From: Terasakiella pusilla DSM 6293
GTDB taxonomy: Bacteria > Pseudomonadota > Alphaproteobacteria > Rhodospirillales > Terasakiellaceae
Assembly (NCBI RefSeq): GCF_000688235.1
Contig: NZ_JHYO01000003.1
Span: 62,001-126,000 of the forward strand
DNA length: 64,000 nt
Direction of reading: 5' to 3'
The first letter of the stretch is position 1. Each line of letters begins with the position of its first letter. A program made the position numbers and the translations under genes. The notes under the pieces are model-generated. The model had not been told where the DNA came from, made no database searches, and was given only the letters and a program-made list of their open reading frames with translations. Below, in pieces: positions 9,634 through 19,024 of the stretch.

Positions 9634-9661
9634 TTGACGTAAAAGATTGTCACAGTATAAG
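9634..9661 (+). promoter_or_regulatory. Sigma-70-type promoter of DUF6489-mnmE
   Basis: TTGACG (9634-9639), a 16-base spacer, then TATAAG (9656-9661), 33 bases before the DUF6489 start. Recognised by eye only. Confidence 0.5.
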
Positions 9662-9693
9662 ACAGTTTTGTCATTAGGTCGGGGTTTGGAAAA

Positions 9694-9948
9694 ATGAAGA
9701 TCACCATCAATATTGATTGCACACCGGAAGAAGCCCGTACCTTTATGGGATTGCCAGACGTCAAACCCATGCAGGAAATGATGATGAAAGAAGTCGAAGA
9801 ACGTATGAAAGCCAATTTGGCAGCAATGGACCCGGACACTATGATGAAAACATGGTTGCCCGCCGGGATCTCTAATATGGAGCAATTGCAAAAGATGTTC
9901 TGGGCGCAGTTTGGTAAAAACCCGATGGGCAACAGCTCTAACGAATAA
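9694..9948 (+). CDS. DUF6489 small protein
   Basis: 84-residue cytosolic protein that I recognise as DUF6489, an alphaproteobacterial family: KITINIDCTPEEARTFMGLP then a Met-rich helix (MQEMMMKEVEERMKANL) and MMKTWLPAGISNMEQLQKMF. No function is established. It ends 12 bases before mnmE and very likely shares its transcript, an association that suggests but does not prove a link to translation. Confidence 0.8.
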   Translation: MKITINIDCTPEEARTFMGLPDVKPMQEMMMKEVEERMKANLAAMDPDTMMKTWLPAGISNMEQLQKMFWAQFGKNPMGNSSNE

Positions 9949-9960
9949 AGTTTTTCAATT

Positions 9961-11295
9961 ATGTTTGATCAAACCATATACGCACTTGCCAGTGGGGCAG
10001 GGCGTTGTGGCGTGGCTGTGATCCGCTTGTCCGGTCCCCATGCCCTCACCGTTTTGCAACAGCTTTCAGGTAAAGAGACCTTTAAGCCGCGCTATGCCCA
10101 TCGCGTGCTTTTGACTGATCCTGTTTCTGGGGATCGTTTGGATGATGGCCTTGCGCTCTATTTCCCCGGCCCCAACAGCTTTACGGGGGAAGATGTGGTG
10201 GAGCTGCAGGTCCACGGGGGGCGGGCGGTTGTCCAATCTGTGCAGGAAATCTTAGCCGGATTTGACGGTTTACGATTGGCGGAACCGGGGGAATTTACCC
10301 GCCGTGCCTTTGAAAATGACAAGATGGATTTAACCGCGGCAGAGGGGCTGGCAGATCTCATCCATGCGGAAACCCGCGCTCAAGCCAAACAAGCCTTGCG
10401 CCAAATGGATGGGGCTTTGGGGTCGCTTTATAATGACTGGGCAGATCGGATCGTTCGCGTCCTTGCGCATTTTGAAGCGGTGATCGACTTCCCTGATGAA
10501 GATTTACCGGAAGAGGTAGAAGCTGGTGTGCGCGCCAAAGTCGCCACCCTTCAGGGGGAAATTGAAGATCATTTAAAAGACGGTCATCGCGGCGAGATGC
10601 TGCGCGATGGCGTGCGCCTTGCCATTGTGGGACCACCTAATGCGGGGAAATCCAGTTTGCTGAACCATCTGGCAAAGCGCGAAGTGGCGATTGTGTCCGA
10701 TATTGCGGGGACCACCCGCGATGTGATTGAAAGCCATTTGGACATTGGCGGCTATCCGGTCGTGGTGTCAGATACCGCAGGTATCCGTCACAGCGAAGAT
10801 GTGATCGAGGTGGAAGGTATTCGTCGCGCCCAATCAACGGCAGAACAAGCTGACCTGAAAGTCATTCTGTTTGATAGTTCCGACTGGCCCAACTTGGATG
10901 AAAAGGCGTTATCTTTGATCGACGAAGATAGTCTGGTGGTCTTTAACAAAATCGATAAAGCGTCCAAACCCGATGTCGGGGATCTTCAAGGGCGCACTCC
11001 TTTATATATGTCGGCAAAGTCGGGGGAGGGGTTGGCTGACTTCTTCAAAGCACTGGAGCAGGAAGTGGCGGAGCGCTGTATGATGACCGGAGCACCCGCC
11101 CTGACACGCGCACGTCATCGCGAGGCGTTGGAGGATTGCGTTCAGTCCCTAGTCCGTTTTGCGCAGATTGATCTGGCAGAATTGGCGGCGGAGGATTTGC
11201 GTATGGCGACCCGATCTTTGGGCCGTATCACGGGACGAATCGACGTTGAAGATGTTTTGGATGTGGTTTTTAGCGATTTCTGTATCGGCAAATAA
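9961..11295 (+). CDS. mnmE: tRNA modification GTPase MnmE
   Basis: 444 residues with the full MnmE plan: N-terminal tetrahydrofolate-binding domain, helical domain, inserted G domain and the C-terminal FCIGK (440-444). G motifs seen: G1 GPPNAGKSS (224-232), G3 DTAG (271-274), G4 NKID. With MnmG it installs the 5-carboxymethylaminomethyl group on wobble uridine of tRNAs. mnmG lies next on the same strand, after a 173-base gap that holds a parS site and DnaA-box-like sequences. It probably shares a transcript with the DUF6489 gene. Confidence 0.97.
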   Translation: MFDQTIYALASGAGRCGVAVIRLSGPHALTVLQQLSGKETFKPRYAHRVLLTDPVSGDRLDDGLALYFPGPNSFTGEDVVELQVHGGRAVVQSVQEILAGFDGLRLAEPGEFTRRAFENDKMDLTAAEGLADLIHAETRAQAKQALRQMDGALGSLYNDWADRIVRVLAHFEAVIDFPDEDLPEEVEAGVRAKVATLQGEIEDHLKDGHRGEMLRDGVRLAIVGPPNAGKSSLLNHLAKREVAIVSDIAGTTRDVIESHLDIGGYPVVVSDTAGIRHSEDVIEVEGIRRAQSTAEQADLKVILFDSSDWPNLDEKALSLIDEDSLVVFNKIDKASKPDVGDLQGRTPLYMSAKSGEGLADFFKALEQEVAERCMMTGAPALTRARHREALEDCVQSLVRFAQIDLAELAAEDLRMATRSLGRITGRIDVEDVLDVVFSDFCIGK

Positions 11296-11297
11296 GA

Positions 11298-11313
11298 TGT
11301 TTCACGTGAAACA
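11298..11313. promoter_or_regulatory. parS: parS centromere site 3
   Basis: Third perfect TGTTTCACGTGAAACA, only 2 bases after the mnmE stop codon. Confidence 0.95.
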
Positions 11314-11468
11314 CTGACCTCATTTCGGGCCGATAAGGTAATTTAAAAAGTTTAAACTTATCTGGTCGGCAAGTTATGAACGGGCTTATCCCCTAAATTA
11401 TCCACAGATGTGGAAAAGCTTCATTTTGGAAATTGACTTCAGGGGTGCGGAAACATACATTGCGCCCT
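11314..11468. other. oriC: Candidate oriC: DnaA-box-like cluster in the mnmE-mnmG gap
   Basis: A perfect DnaA box TTATCCACA lies at 11398-11406, a one-mismatch box TGTGGAAAA (reverse strand) at 11409-11417, and a weaker TTATCCCCT at 11386-11394. An AT-rich stretch at about 11340-11358 could serve as the unwinding element. parS directly precedes and mnmG follows, a neighbourhood in which oriC is found in many bacteria. Against it: the gap is only 155 bases, and alphaproteobacterial origins often lie elsewhere (for example beside hemE). Call is inference. Confidence 0.4.
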
Positions 11469-13340
11469 ATGAAGACATTTGACGTGATTGTTATCGGTGG
11501 CGGACATGCTGGCTGCGAAGCTGCGGCGGCGAGTGCGCGTATGGGGGCTAAGACCCTTCTTCTGACACAAAAATTAGACGGTATCGGCGAGATGTCGTGT
11601 AATCCAGCCATTGGCGGATTGGCGAAAGGTCACCTCGTGCGCGAAGTTGATGCGCTTGACGGGGTGATGGGCCGTGCCATTGACGAGGGCGGCATCCAGT
11701 TTCGGATGCTAAACCAGTCAAAAGGACCAGCGGTACGGGGACCGCGGGCGCAGGCGGATCGCAAGCTGTATAAGCAAGCCATGCAAGCGCTCATGTCTTC
11801 CCAAGAGAATTTGGAACTGATGGAAGGCACCGCCGAAGATCTGGTGCTCGATGCAGCGGACAAGCAAGTCACCGGTGTGATCACCGGGGCAGGGGAAACC
11901 TTACGCGCGGGTGCAGTCATTTTGACCACAGGCACGTTCCTTAACGGGTTGATCCATATCGGGAAAGAAACATGGTCCGCAGGCCGGATGGGGGATGATC
12001 CTTCCATCGGTTTGGCAAAGACCTTGGCGCGCCTTAAATTTGATCTCGGTCGTCTCAAAACAGGGACACCGGCGCGACTGGATGGCAAGACCATTGATTG
12101 GGACAGCCTGCAACGCCAAGATGGCGACACACCGCCACAGCCGTTTTCCTTTATGACCGACAAGATCACCACGCCGCAGATCCCGTGTTATATCACCCGC
12201 ACGACGGAAGAGACACACGAGATCATCCGCTCGAACATGGATCAGGCACCGGTTTATTCCGGTCAGATTCAGGGTATGGGGCCGCGTTATTGTCCGTCGA
12301 TTGAAGATAAGGTCGTGCGCTTTGCGGAAAAGACCAGCCACCAAATCTTCTTGGAGCCAGAAGGGTTGGACACCGATAGTGTCTATCCGAACGGTATTTC
12401 CACCTCTTTGCCGCGTGATGTGCAGATGGCCTTTATGCGCTCTATTCCGGGTCTGGAAAAGGTCGAGGCCCTAAAGCCAGCTTATGCGATTGAATATGAC
12501 TACGCTGATCCGCGTGAGCTTTATGAGACATTTGAGACACGTAAGGTCAATCGTTTATACTTTGCTGGACAAATCAACGGCACAACCGGCTATGAAGAAG
12601 CCGCGGCCCAAGGTTTGATGGCAGGCGTCAATGCGGCGCTGAAAGCATCCGGTGCGGAAAGAGATTTTATCTTTGATCGTGCGACCGCCTATATCGGCGT
12701 GTTGGCCGATGATCTGGTGACAAAGGGCACGAACGAGCCGTACCGCATGTTTACATCGCGTGCGGAATATCGGTTGATCCTGCGCGCAGATAACGCGGAT
12801 CAACGCCTCACCCGTTTGGGCATGGAGGTCGGGTGTATCTCCGGTGCCCGTGCGCGCGCGTTTGAGGTGAAAGAAAAAGCGATTCATGAGGCGAAGGCCC
12901 GTATGTTGGCGTTAAGTGCCACCCCGCAGGAACTGGCTAAGTTTGGGATCAAGGTAAATATGGATGGGCAACGCCGCACCGCGATGGCGTTGTTGGCGTA
13001 TCCCGATGCCCCGCTGGAAAAGGTCAAAGAGATTTGGCCGGAACTGAACGATATCACCGGCGCAGTGGCGGAACAGGTCGAGATTGAAGGGCGCTATGCC
13101 GGATATCTGGAACGTCAGGAAGCTGATATTCGGGCTTTCCGTCGTGATGAGAGTTTGTCGCTGCCGGCTGATCTGGACTATATGTCTATTGAAGGTATGT
13201 CCACCGAAGTCCGTAGTAAACTCGCGCAGCATAAGCCGTCTACGTTAGGGGCAGCAGCGCGGATTTCTGGGATTACGCCAGCGGCCTTGACGGCGTTGCT
13301 GAGTTACGTCAAGCGCAACAAATCAAACAAAGTCGCTTAA
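11469..13340 (+). CDS. mnmG: tRNA uridine 5-carboxymethylaminomethyl modification enzyme MnmG
   Basis: 623 residues, normal for MnmG (GidA). The ATG at 11469 is chosen because [19 protein letters not shown] begins the FAD-binding Rossmann motif (GGGHAGCE, 10-17); the frame extends 12 codons upstream without support. [22 protein letters not shown] carries the family's conserved Cys (shown in parts: [18 protein letters not shown]). The C-terminal helical domain ends with the MnmE-interacting region. FAD- and NADH-dependent partner of MnmE in wobble-uridine modification. Confidence 0.97.
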   Translation: MKTFDVIVIGGGHAGCEAAAASARMGAKTLLLTQKLDGIGEMSCNPAIGGLAKGHLVREVDALDGVMGRAIDEGGIQFRMLNQSKGPAVRGPRAQADRKLYKQAMQALMSSQENLELMEGTAEDLVLDAADKQVTGVITGAGETLRAGAVILTTGTFLNGLIHIGKETWSAGRMGDDPSIGLAKTLARLKFDLGRLKTGTPARLDGKTIDWDSLQRQDGDTPPQPFSFMTDKITTPQIPCYITRTTEETHEIIRSNMDQAPVYSGQIQGMGPRYCPSIEDKVVRFAEKTSHQIFLEPEGLDTDSVYPNGISTSLPRDVQMAFMRSIPGLEKVEALKPAYAIEYDYADPRELYETFETRKVNRLYFAGQINGTTGYEEAAAQGLMAGVNAALKASGAERDFIFDRATAYIGVLADDLVTKGTNEPYRMFTSRAEYRLILRADNADQRLTRLGMEVGCISGARARAFEVKEKAIHEAKARMLALSATPQELAKFGIKVNMDGQRRTAMALLAYPDAPLEKVKEIWPELNDITGAVAEQVEIEGRYAGYLERQEADIRAFRRDESLSLPADLDYMSIEGMSTEVRSKLAQHKPSTLGAAARISGITPAALTALLSYVKRNKSNKVA

Positions 13341-13466
13341 GGTTAATTTTTTAATTCTGTTTCTAAGATTTTTGGACAGAACTCGCCTTTGTCGGCGTTG
13401 AATTTGCGAGACGAAGGTAAAAAAATAGGGTAGATTTATAGCTAAGCTATATTTTTGGGGTGAAAA

Positions 13467-14084
13467 ATGGGATTTGCAGCACAACAAGATCAATGGAACG
13501 CACTTGATGTTTCACGTGAAACATTGGACAAACTGCAAGTCTATGCGGACCTGTTGGTCAAGTGGCAGGCCAAAATCAATCTGGTGAGCAACTCAACACT
13601 CGATGATTTGTGGACCCGTCATTTGCTGGATTCTGCACAGGTTTTTCCCTTCCTACCAAATCAAACAAAAACATTGGTCGATATTGGCTGTGGGGCAGGG
13701 TTCCCCGGTCTGGTCTTGGCGATCATGGGTGTTGAAGACGTGCATATGGTTGATTCCGATATGCGCAAGATGGCGTTTGTGCGCGAGGTTGCACGCGCGA
13801 CAGAAACGCCGGTGACCATCCATAACTGCCGTATTGACGATGTAAAAGAAACGGAATTTGCCGATGTGGTGACATCACGGGCTTTGGCGAGTTTGGAAAA
13901 GCTTTTGGGCTTTTCGGCAAACTTACGCAAACCTGATGGCACCTGTATTTTTCTAAAGGGCCGTAAGACGGAAGAAGAAATCCGTGAGGCGCAAAAGAAT
14001 TGGAACTTTGAGTATCAAAGCCATGGGAGTGTATCTGACCACGAAGGGAAGGTACTTATCATCGAAAGGATGACACGAAAATGA
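13467..14084 (+). CDS. rsmG: 16S rRNA (guanine527-N7)-methyltransferase RsmG
   Basis: 205-residue SAM-dependent methyltransferase. Motif I is VDIGCGAGFPGL (71-82), followed by HMVDSDMRKMAF (acidic loop binding SAM) and TSRALASL. It methylates G527 of 16S rRNA, which affects streptomycin response in the family. Its codons 14-19 (Val-Ser-Arg-Glu-Thr) are written with a perfect parS site. The gene overlaps the parA start by four bases (ATGA), so translation of parA is coupled to it. The gap before it (13341-13466) is AT-rich with a small inverted repeat TATAGC/GCTATA at 13437-13451 and holds no gene. Confidence 0.96.
   Translation: MGFAAQQDQWNALDVSRETLDKLQVYADLLVKWQAKINLVSNSTLDDLWTRHLLDSAQVFPFLPNQTKTLVDIGCGAGFPGLVLAIMGVEDVHMVDSDMRKMAFVREVARATETPVTIHNCRIDDVKETEFADVVTSRALASLEKLLGFSANLRKPDGTCIFLKGRKTEEEIREAQKNWNFEYQSHGSVSDHEGKVLIIERMTRK
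13508..13523. promoter_or_regulatory. parS: parS centromere site 4, inside rsmG
   Basis: Fourth perfect TGTTTCACGTGAAACA, embedded in frame near the start of rsmG and 0.6 kb from parA. Confidence 0.95.
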
Positions 14085-14881
14085 CGGACCAAACGACTTC
14101 TCCGGTCAAGCCGCGCATTATCGCTATAGCCAACCAAAAAGGTGGGGTGGGCAAAACCACAACTACGATTAACCTTGCGACCGCTTTGGCGGCTGTGGGT
14201 AAAAAGACGTTGGTGCTGGATCTGGACCCGCAAGGCAACGCCAGCACAGGCCTGGGGATTGACCATAGCAAGCGTGCCCGCAATGCCTATCATGTCATGA
14301 TGGGGGATATCGAGGTTGAAGGTGCCATCCAGAAAAGTGCGATCCCGAATCTGTCTGTCATCCCGTCCGGCACCGATTTAGCTGGTGCAGAAATTGAAAT
14401 CCCAGAGCTTGATCGTCCGCAATATTGCTTGCGGGAATCGCTAAGCGATGTCACGGGATATGATTTTGTTTTGATTGATTGCCCTCCCGCCTTGGGGATG
14501 TTGACCATCAATGCGTTGGTGGCTTCAGACGCGGTTATGGTCCCGCTGCAATGCGAATTTTTTGCTTTGGAAGGGATTACCGCTTTGGTCAAAACCATTG
14601 AACGGGTGAAGAAAAACTTCAATCCGGCGCTTGAAATTCAAGGCATCGTTTTGACCATGTTTGATAAGCGCAATAATTTGAGCGATATGGTCGCAGACGA
14701 TGTGCGGGAGTTCTTTGGTGAGAAGGTGTATGAGACCGTGATCCCCCGAAACGTGCGGGTATCAGAAGCGCCGTCTCATGGTAAACCGGTGCTTTTATAT
14801 GATCATAAATGTGCAGGTTCTAAAGCCTATTTACATTTGGCAAGTGAAGTATTAAGACGCGAAAATAGGAAAGCAGCATAA
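14081..14881 (+). CDS. parA: Chromosome partitioning ATPase ParA (Soj)
   Basis: 266 residues. Deviant Walker A KGGVGKTTT is at 20-28, Walker A' in LVLDLDPQGNAS, Walker B in FVLIDCPPALGML. As a ParA/MinD ATPase it binds nucleoid DNA as an ATP dimer and pulls ParB-parS complexes apart. It overlaps rsmG by four bases and is followed by parB after 2 bases, forming an rsmG-parA-parB operon. Four parS sites in this window are its centromere. Confidence 0.97.
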   Translation: MTDQTTSPVKPRIIAIANQKGGVGKTTTTINLATALAAVGKKTLVLDLDPQGNASTGLGIDHSKRARNAYHVMMGDIEVEGAIQKSAIPNLSVIPSGTDLAGAEIEIPELDRPQYCLRESLSDVTGYDFVLIDCPPALGMLTINALVASDAVMVPLQCEFFALEGITALVKTIERVKKNFNPALEIQGIVLTMFDKRNNLSDMVADDVREFFGEKVYETVIPRNVRVSEAPSHGKPVLLYDHKCAGSKAYLHLASEVLRRENRKAA

Positions 14882-14883
14882 GA

Positions 14884-15891
14884 ATGGTGAAAGAAAACAA
14901 ACGGAAAAGCCTGGGCCGTGGGCTCTCCGCCCTGTTGGGAGATGAGACGGCAAGTGTTGTTGAGGATCACACACTCTCTATGGACACATCTGCCAGTGCA
15001 GCACCTTCCGCTGATGTTGTACCGCTGCGTTCCGGGAATCAGAAGACGATTGCAATCAGCCTGTTGATCCCGGGTAAGTATCAGCCGCGTCAGACCTTTA
15101 AAGAAGAAGCGATCGAAGGTTTAGCAGATTCCATCAAAGAAAAAGGGATTTTACAGCCGATCTTGGTCCGCCCGCACCCTAATCATGTGGGGGAATATGA
15201 GATCATCGCAGGGGAACGTCGCTGGCAAGCCGCCCAACGTGCGCAATTGCACGAAGTCCCAGTAATTGTCAAAGAAATGGATGATCAGGACGCCGCAGAA
15301 ATCGCCCTGATCGAGAACCTGCAACGTCAAGACCTGTCCCCATTGGAAGAAGCGGAAGGCTATAGCCGCTTGATGGAGGAGTTTAGCCACACGCAGGAAG
15401 CCTTGTCTAAAGCCTTGGGGAAAAGCCGTTCTCACGTTGCCAATATGATGCGTCTTCTGGCGTTGCCGGAAGAAGTTAAAGGTTATCTGGATGATGGGGT
15501 GCTGACAACAGGCCATGCCCGCGCCTTGTTGAACTGTAACGAACCTGCCGAGGTCGCCAAACAGGTGATTAAAAAGGGCTTGAACGTTCGCCAAACAGAA
15601 AGTCTTGTGAAGACGGCGGGCGTTGAAGGACGCGCAAAAGCCAAAAAAGAAAAAGACGCGGATACCGTCGCTCTGGAACGTGATTTGACAGACTTGTTAG
15701 GTGTAAAAGTCAATATCAGCGTACAGTCAAAAGGTGGGACTTTAAGTCTGCAATATACATCTCTAGAGCAATTGGATGATCTTCTCCATCGTTTGAGCCA
15801 TGGTCATCATGGCCGTACAGGAAACGATCAGTCTGCTGATCTTGATCCGGTGAGTGAACAGGATGTTGAAGTCGAATTGAGCAAACTTTAA
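14884..15891 (+). CDS. parB: Chromosome partitioning protein ParB (Spo0J)
   Basis: 335 residues. The N-terminal tail (KRKSLGRGLSALLGD, 7-21) is the typical ParA-activating segment. The CTPase/sulfiredoxin-like domain has PGKYQPRQTF and AGERRWQAAQ, with ENLQRQDLSPLEEA as the further CTP-binding block. A helix-turn-helix follows (SKALGKSRSHVANMMRLL) and recognises parS. The C-terminal dimerisation domain ends near residue 300, with an extra acidic tail. It is the last gene of the operon and is followed by an intrinsic terminator. Confidence 0.97.
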   Translation: MVKENKRKSLGRGLSALLGDETASVVEDHTLSMDTSASAAPSADVVPLRSGNQKTIAISLLIPGKYQPRQTFKEEAIEGLADSIKEKGILQPILVRPHPNHVGEYEIIAGERRWQAAQRAQLHEVPVIVKEMDDQDAAEIALIENLQRQDLSPLEEAEGYSRLMEEFSHTQEALSKALGKSRSHVANMMRLLALPEEVKGYLDDGVLTTGHARALLNCNEPAEVAKQVIKKGLNVRQTESLVKTAGVEGRAKAKKEKDADTVALERDLTDLLGVKVNISVQSKGGTLSLQYTSLEQLDDLLHRLSHGHHGRTGNDQSADLDPVSEQDVEVELSKL

Positions 15892-15913
15892 TAAGTTTAA
15901 CGCTCCATAAAGT

Positions 15914-15947
15914 AAAAGAGGCTCAGGTGATTGAGCCTCTTTTTTTT
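15914..15947 (+). terminator. Intrinsic terminator of rsmG-parA-parB
   Basis: AAAAGAGGCTCA (15914-15925) pairs with TGAGCCTCTTTT (15932-15943) around a six-base loop, followed by further T. The A-run upstream also lets it work for the convergent acetyltransferase gene. Confidence 0.9.
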
Positions 15948-15963
15948 GTTTGTAAGGAGGAGA

Positions 15964-16470
15964 TTAGGTCAGTGGGAGGCGAAATTTTGCAATCTCAATT
16001 CCCTTGCCCCATCGATCACTGATCTGTCGATCTTCCTCTTGAAACCCACAGGACTTATAGAGAGTTGCGGCAGCTTCTAACCCGGTAAGGGTGTAGAGGT
16101 GGATGGAAGGAAAGCTTCGATCATAGGCAAATCGAATCGCTGTGTTGAGAAGCAATCGACCCAAGCCGAACCCTCGTGCTTTTTCATCAAGGATAAACCA
16201 TCGTAGCTGCGCACCGTCTTGATTGGCCTTACTGCCGTCCAATGTGATCGACCCAAAAAATTGATCATTTTTCTGAAGAGACCAGATTTGTGAATTGAGA
16301 GGTTGATGGGTGTCCATGAAATCACAAAGCTCACGTGCGACCTGACATTCAAAAAATTGACCGAGATTCCATTTTTCCCGATAGACTTGGCCGTGCTGGT
16401 TTGTGACCCAGCCGACGAGGCCATTTTGATAGCCGGATTTGACCGTAAAACCGTTTTTAAGTTCTTTCAT
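15964..16470 (-). CDS. GNAT-family N-acetyltransferase
   Basis: 168 residues from the ATG at 16470 (MKELKNGFTVKSGYQNGLVG); the frame extends seven codons further without a ribosome site. The acetyl-CoA-binding motif A is LDEKARGFGLGRLLLNTAI with RGFGLG as the pyrophosphate loop, preceded by beta-4 LRWFILD; YKSCGFQEE is motif B. The N-terminal half, which would bind the acceptor, is not diagnostic. Divergent from a LysR regulator across a 99-base gap, the classical layout for a regulator and its target. Confidence 0.82.
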   Translation of the reverse strand: MKELKNGFTVKSGYQNGLVGWVTNQHGQVYREKWNLGQFFECQVARELCDFMDTHQPLNSQIWSLQKNDQFFGSITLDGSKANQDGAQLRWFILDEKARGFGLGRLLLNTAIRFAYDRSFPSIHLYTLTGLEAAATLYKSCGFQEEDRQISDRWGKGIEIAKFRLPLT

Positions 16471-16569
16471 TTCAGACCTGCATAAAAGCAATTAAATTGA
16501 TATTTTATGTAGATTACCATGCATAAATATGGCTATAAATAGGTAATGTTGCAATTACGGAATGCAAAA

Positions 16570-17460
16570 ATGCAGAACTGGGATGATTTACGCTATTTCT
16601 TGATGGTGGCACGTACGGGGAGCTTCTCTGCTGCGGCTGACAGCCTCTCTGTAAACGGCTCGACAGTCGGTCGACGCATTGATCATCTGGAGCAGAACTT
16701 GGGGTGCAAGCTTTTTGATCGTCAACGTCATGGTATGACGCTCACGCCGGATGGTCGTCGTTTGCTGGATCATGTGCAGCAGATGGAAAAGTCCGCAGCC
16801 GAACTTCATCAGATGGCGAAGGGCGCGGATGAAGCCTTGAATGGGTGGGTGAAAATTTCCGTCACCGATGGTCTGGGATCCTTTTGGCTCACGCCCAACC
16901 TTGCCGGGTTTCAAAAAGCCTATCCTAAAATCTCGCTCAATGTGATGAGTGAAGGGCATATGGTTGATCTGTCTAACCGGGAAGCTGATATTGCGATTCG
17001 TTTGAAAGAACCAACCCAACCGGATTTAAAGGTGAAACGGGTTGGAGTGGTCAAGTTTCACGTTTTTGCCGCGCCCTCTTATATTGATCAATTTGGACAG
17101 CCTAAAAACTGGGGCGATCTGGCAGGTCATAAGATCGTGGATTATCTGGGGTATAAGGAGAGTAAAGTACTGTCTTTATGGCAGGAAACCGTCAAAAACC
17201 ATGATCAGGTGGTTTTTCAAAGCAATAGCGCCATGGGGTTTGTGAGTGCGCTGCGTTCTGGTATGGGACTCGGTATGCTGCCCCGGTTTTACAGTCATAC
17301 GGTGACGGATTTGATGATCCTTGATCTGCCCTGCGACCTTTTTGAAATGCCGATTTATCTGGTGACCCACGAACAAACCAGCCAGACAGCGCGAATTCAG
17401 GCGGTAAAAGAGTATATCCTGAACCTGTTTGATCGCGATCGGCGGGCATGGTTTAGCTAA
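16570..17460 (+). CDS. LysR-family transcriptional regulator
   Basis: 296 residues from the ATG at 16570 (MQNWDDLRYFLMVARTGSFS). N-terminal winged helix-turn-helix (about 1-60, AAADSLSVNGSTVGRRIDHLE) and a periplasmic-binding-like effector domain (about 90-290). It resembles the subgroup of short LysR proteins that act on a divergent neighbour, so it probably controls the acetyltransferase at 15964-16470. The 99-base gap contains an AT-rich stretch with ATG-free TNA-like elements, but no T-N11-A site stands out clearly. Effector unknown. Confidence 0.88.
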   Translation: MQNWDDLRYFLMVARTGSFSAAADSLSVNGSTVGRRIDHLEQNLGCKLFDRQRHGMTLTPDGRRLLDHVQQMEKSAAELHQMAKGADEALNGWVKISVTDGLGSFWLTPNLAGFQKAYPKISLNVMSEGHMVDLSNREADIAIRLKEPTQPDLKVKRVGVVKFHVFAAPSYIDQFGQPKNWGDLAGHKIVDYLGYKESKVLSLWQETVKNHDQVVFQSNSAMGFVSALRSGMGLGMLPRFYSHTVTDLMILDLPCDLFEMPIYLVTHEQTSQTARIQAVKEYILNLFDRDRRAWFS

Positions 17461-17466
17461 ATTGAG

Positions 17467-18495
17467 TTAGCGGCGGGCGCGGGCGGCTTGTGAAATACGC
17501 ATCAGGGCGCGTGAACAGACTGTTTCAGGTGGATTTCCGGTGATTTTACAATCAGATTCCGCTTCCGTGAGGATATCCATAGCCATTGAAATACGCGCTA
17601 AATCCCAGCTCCCGAGCTGCTTTTTAAAGGCGGGGGCCTGTTTAAAAATGATCGGGGGACGTAGTTTTGCCATCGCCTGATCAATATTCAGACCTTTTTG
17701 CATGTGGCCTTTCGCCAGATGCAGCTTATGGAAATGACGGGCCAGCATGCGCAGAATCATGATGGGTTGGTTGCCTTCATCAAAGCAGCGCAGAAGGGCG
17801 GTTTCCAAGGCCGCGTGATCACCACTAGCCGCAGCCATAGTGACGTTGTCTAGCGAAAAAGCACCGCTATCGCCCACGCAAGCCATGGCATGTTCCATGG
17901 TGACGGTGGTTTCATCACCCATATAAATGGCGAGTTTTTCCAGTTCCCCGCGGCTGACTTGCCGGTCAGACCCAAGATGATTGAGCAGATAGCCCATCGC
18001 ATCGCGATCGGCGCTCAGACCGTGCTTTTGCAAAGTATCGCGCACGACTTCAGACAGGTTTCGGCCCTCATCCCCATAACAGGGGAGCGCCGCGCAAATT
18101 GATTTATCAGCTTCAAACAGTTTACGAAGGGTGGAACGCGGGCCCAAATCGCCGCCTTCCAATACGATGATAGCATCGCCAATAGGGTCTTCCAGATAGT
18201 TTTTAAAGGCGCTTGTCAGGGCGTCAGCCGCGTCCTGAATACGGATAAAGCGCCGACCACCGGTAAGGGACATAGCAGCGGCTTCATCGGCAACAATGGC
18301 TGGGTCCGATTTTACGTCACTGGCTTGCAGAACAACCGAGTTAAACGGGTCGTTAAGATCATCGAGAACAGTAGATGCTAGGGCTTTAGAGCGTTCAAAG
18401 ACCAAGCCCTGGTCAGGCCCATAAATGAGGATACAGCGTACGTCTGCGGGAGGGTTTTTAATAAAACCGTCGGCTTTTCCTGCCGTGATCTTCAT
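17467..18495 (-). CDS. holA: DNA polymerase III subunit delta
   Basis: 342 residues, recognised as HolA: CILIYGPDQGLVFERSKALA near 21-40 (written here in two parts, CILIYGPDQG and LVFERSKALA) is the start of the AAA-like clamp-loader fold, which in delta lacks a working Walker A. The C-terminal collar has MILRMLARHFHKLHLAKG. It opens the beta clamp within the clamp-loader complex. It is the last gene of the DUF3576-leuS-lptE-holA run, 10 bases after lptE, and converges on the LysR gene. Confidence 0.92.
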   Translation of the reverse strand: MKITAGKADGFIKNPPADVRCILIYGPDQGLVFERSKALASTVLDDLNDPFNSVVLQASDVKSDPAIVADEAAAMSLTGGRRFIRIQDAADALTSAFKNYLEDPIGDAIIVLEGGDLGPRSTLRKLFEADKSICAALPCYGDEGRNLSEVVRDTLQKHGLSADRDAMGYLLNHLGSDRQVSRGELEKLAIYMGDETTVTMEHAMACVGDSGAFSLDNVTMAAASGDHAALETALLRCFDEGNQPIMILRMLARHFHKLHLAKGHMQKGLNIDQAMAKLRPPIIFKQAPAFKKQLGSWDLARISMAMDILTEAESDCKITGNPPETVCSRALMRISQAARARR

Positions 18496-18505
18496 ATTTC
18501 AGGCC

Positions 18506-19024
18506 TTATTGCTCTGTTTTTGCTGAAAGAAGATGTACCGTGATCCGGCGGTGGATATCAGTTGCGACATTTTGAATAGCGCGTTTACGGGCGTCGCGTT
18601 TGGCAAACTCTGTTCCCGTTGGTGAGGTCAGGATGTTATACGTAACAACAGATTGGCTGACCCCGCTGAAAGTCACAGCTCCGGATAAATGGAACGTGGC
18701 GCTCACTGACATATTTGCACGTGTGGCAAATTCGTCTTTACCGATCCCTAAACCGCTTGTGGATTCGTTGTAAGACACCTTTAATTTATACTTTGGATGA
18801 GCAGGGCGGCCTTTAACGTTGAAAAGGTTAAGTAATTCATTGTGCAATTGTTGACCTTCCCGATCCGGAATTTCATTAATCCAGATACGGGCTAGTTCAT
18901 TTTTCATTTTTGTATTCTGGGCGGTTTTGCGGTTGCCATGCAAAGGCTGGTAGCCACAGGCACTCACGCCCATGGCAACCAACAAAACGATCAGAAAGTT
19001 TTTATGAAAGAGTTTATGCAACAA
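18506..19024 (-). CDS. lptE: LPS-assembly lipoprotein LptE
   Basis: 172-residue outer-membrane lipoprotein. Signal peptide with lipobox VSAC at 20-23 (lipidated C23), then GYQPLHG, the start seen in alphaproteobacterial LptE. It plugs and supports the LptD translocon that inserts lipopolysaccharide in the outer membrane. Its start overlaps the end of leuS by 11 bases and holA follows after 10 bases, the usual leuS-lptE-holA order of this class. Confidence 0.9.
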   Translation of the reverse strand: MLHKLFHKNFLIVLLVAMGVSACGYQPLHGNRKTAQNTKMKNELARIWINEIPDREGQQLHNELLNLFNVKGRPAHPKYKLKVSYNESTSGLGIGKDEFATRANMSVSATFHLSGAVTFSGVSQSVVTYNILTSPTGTEFAKRDARKRAIQNVATDIHRRITVHLLSAKTEQ

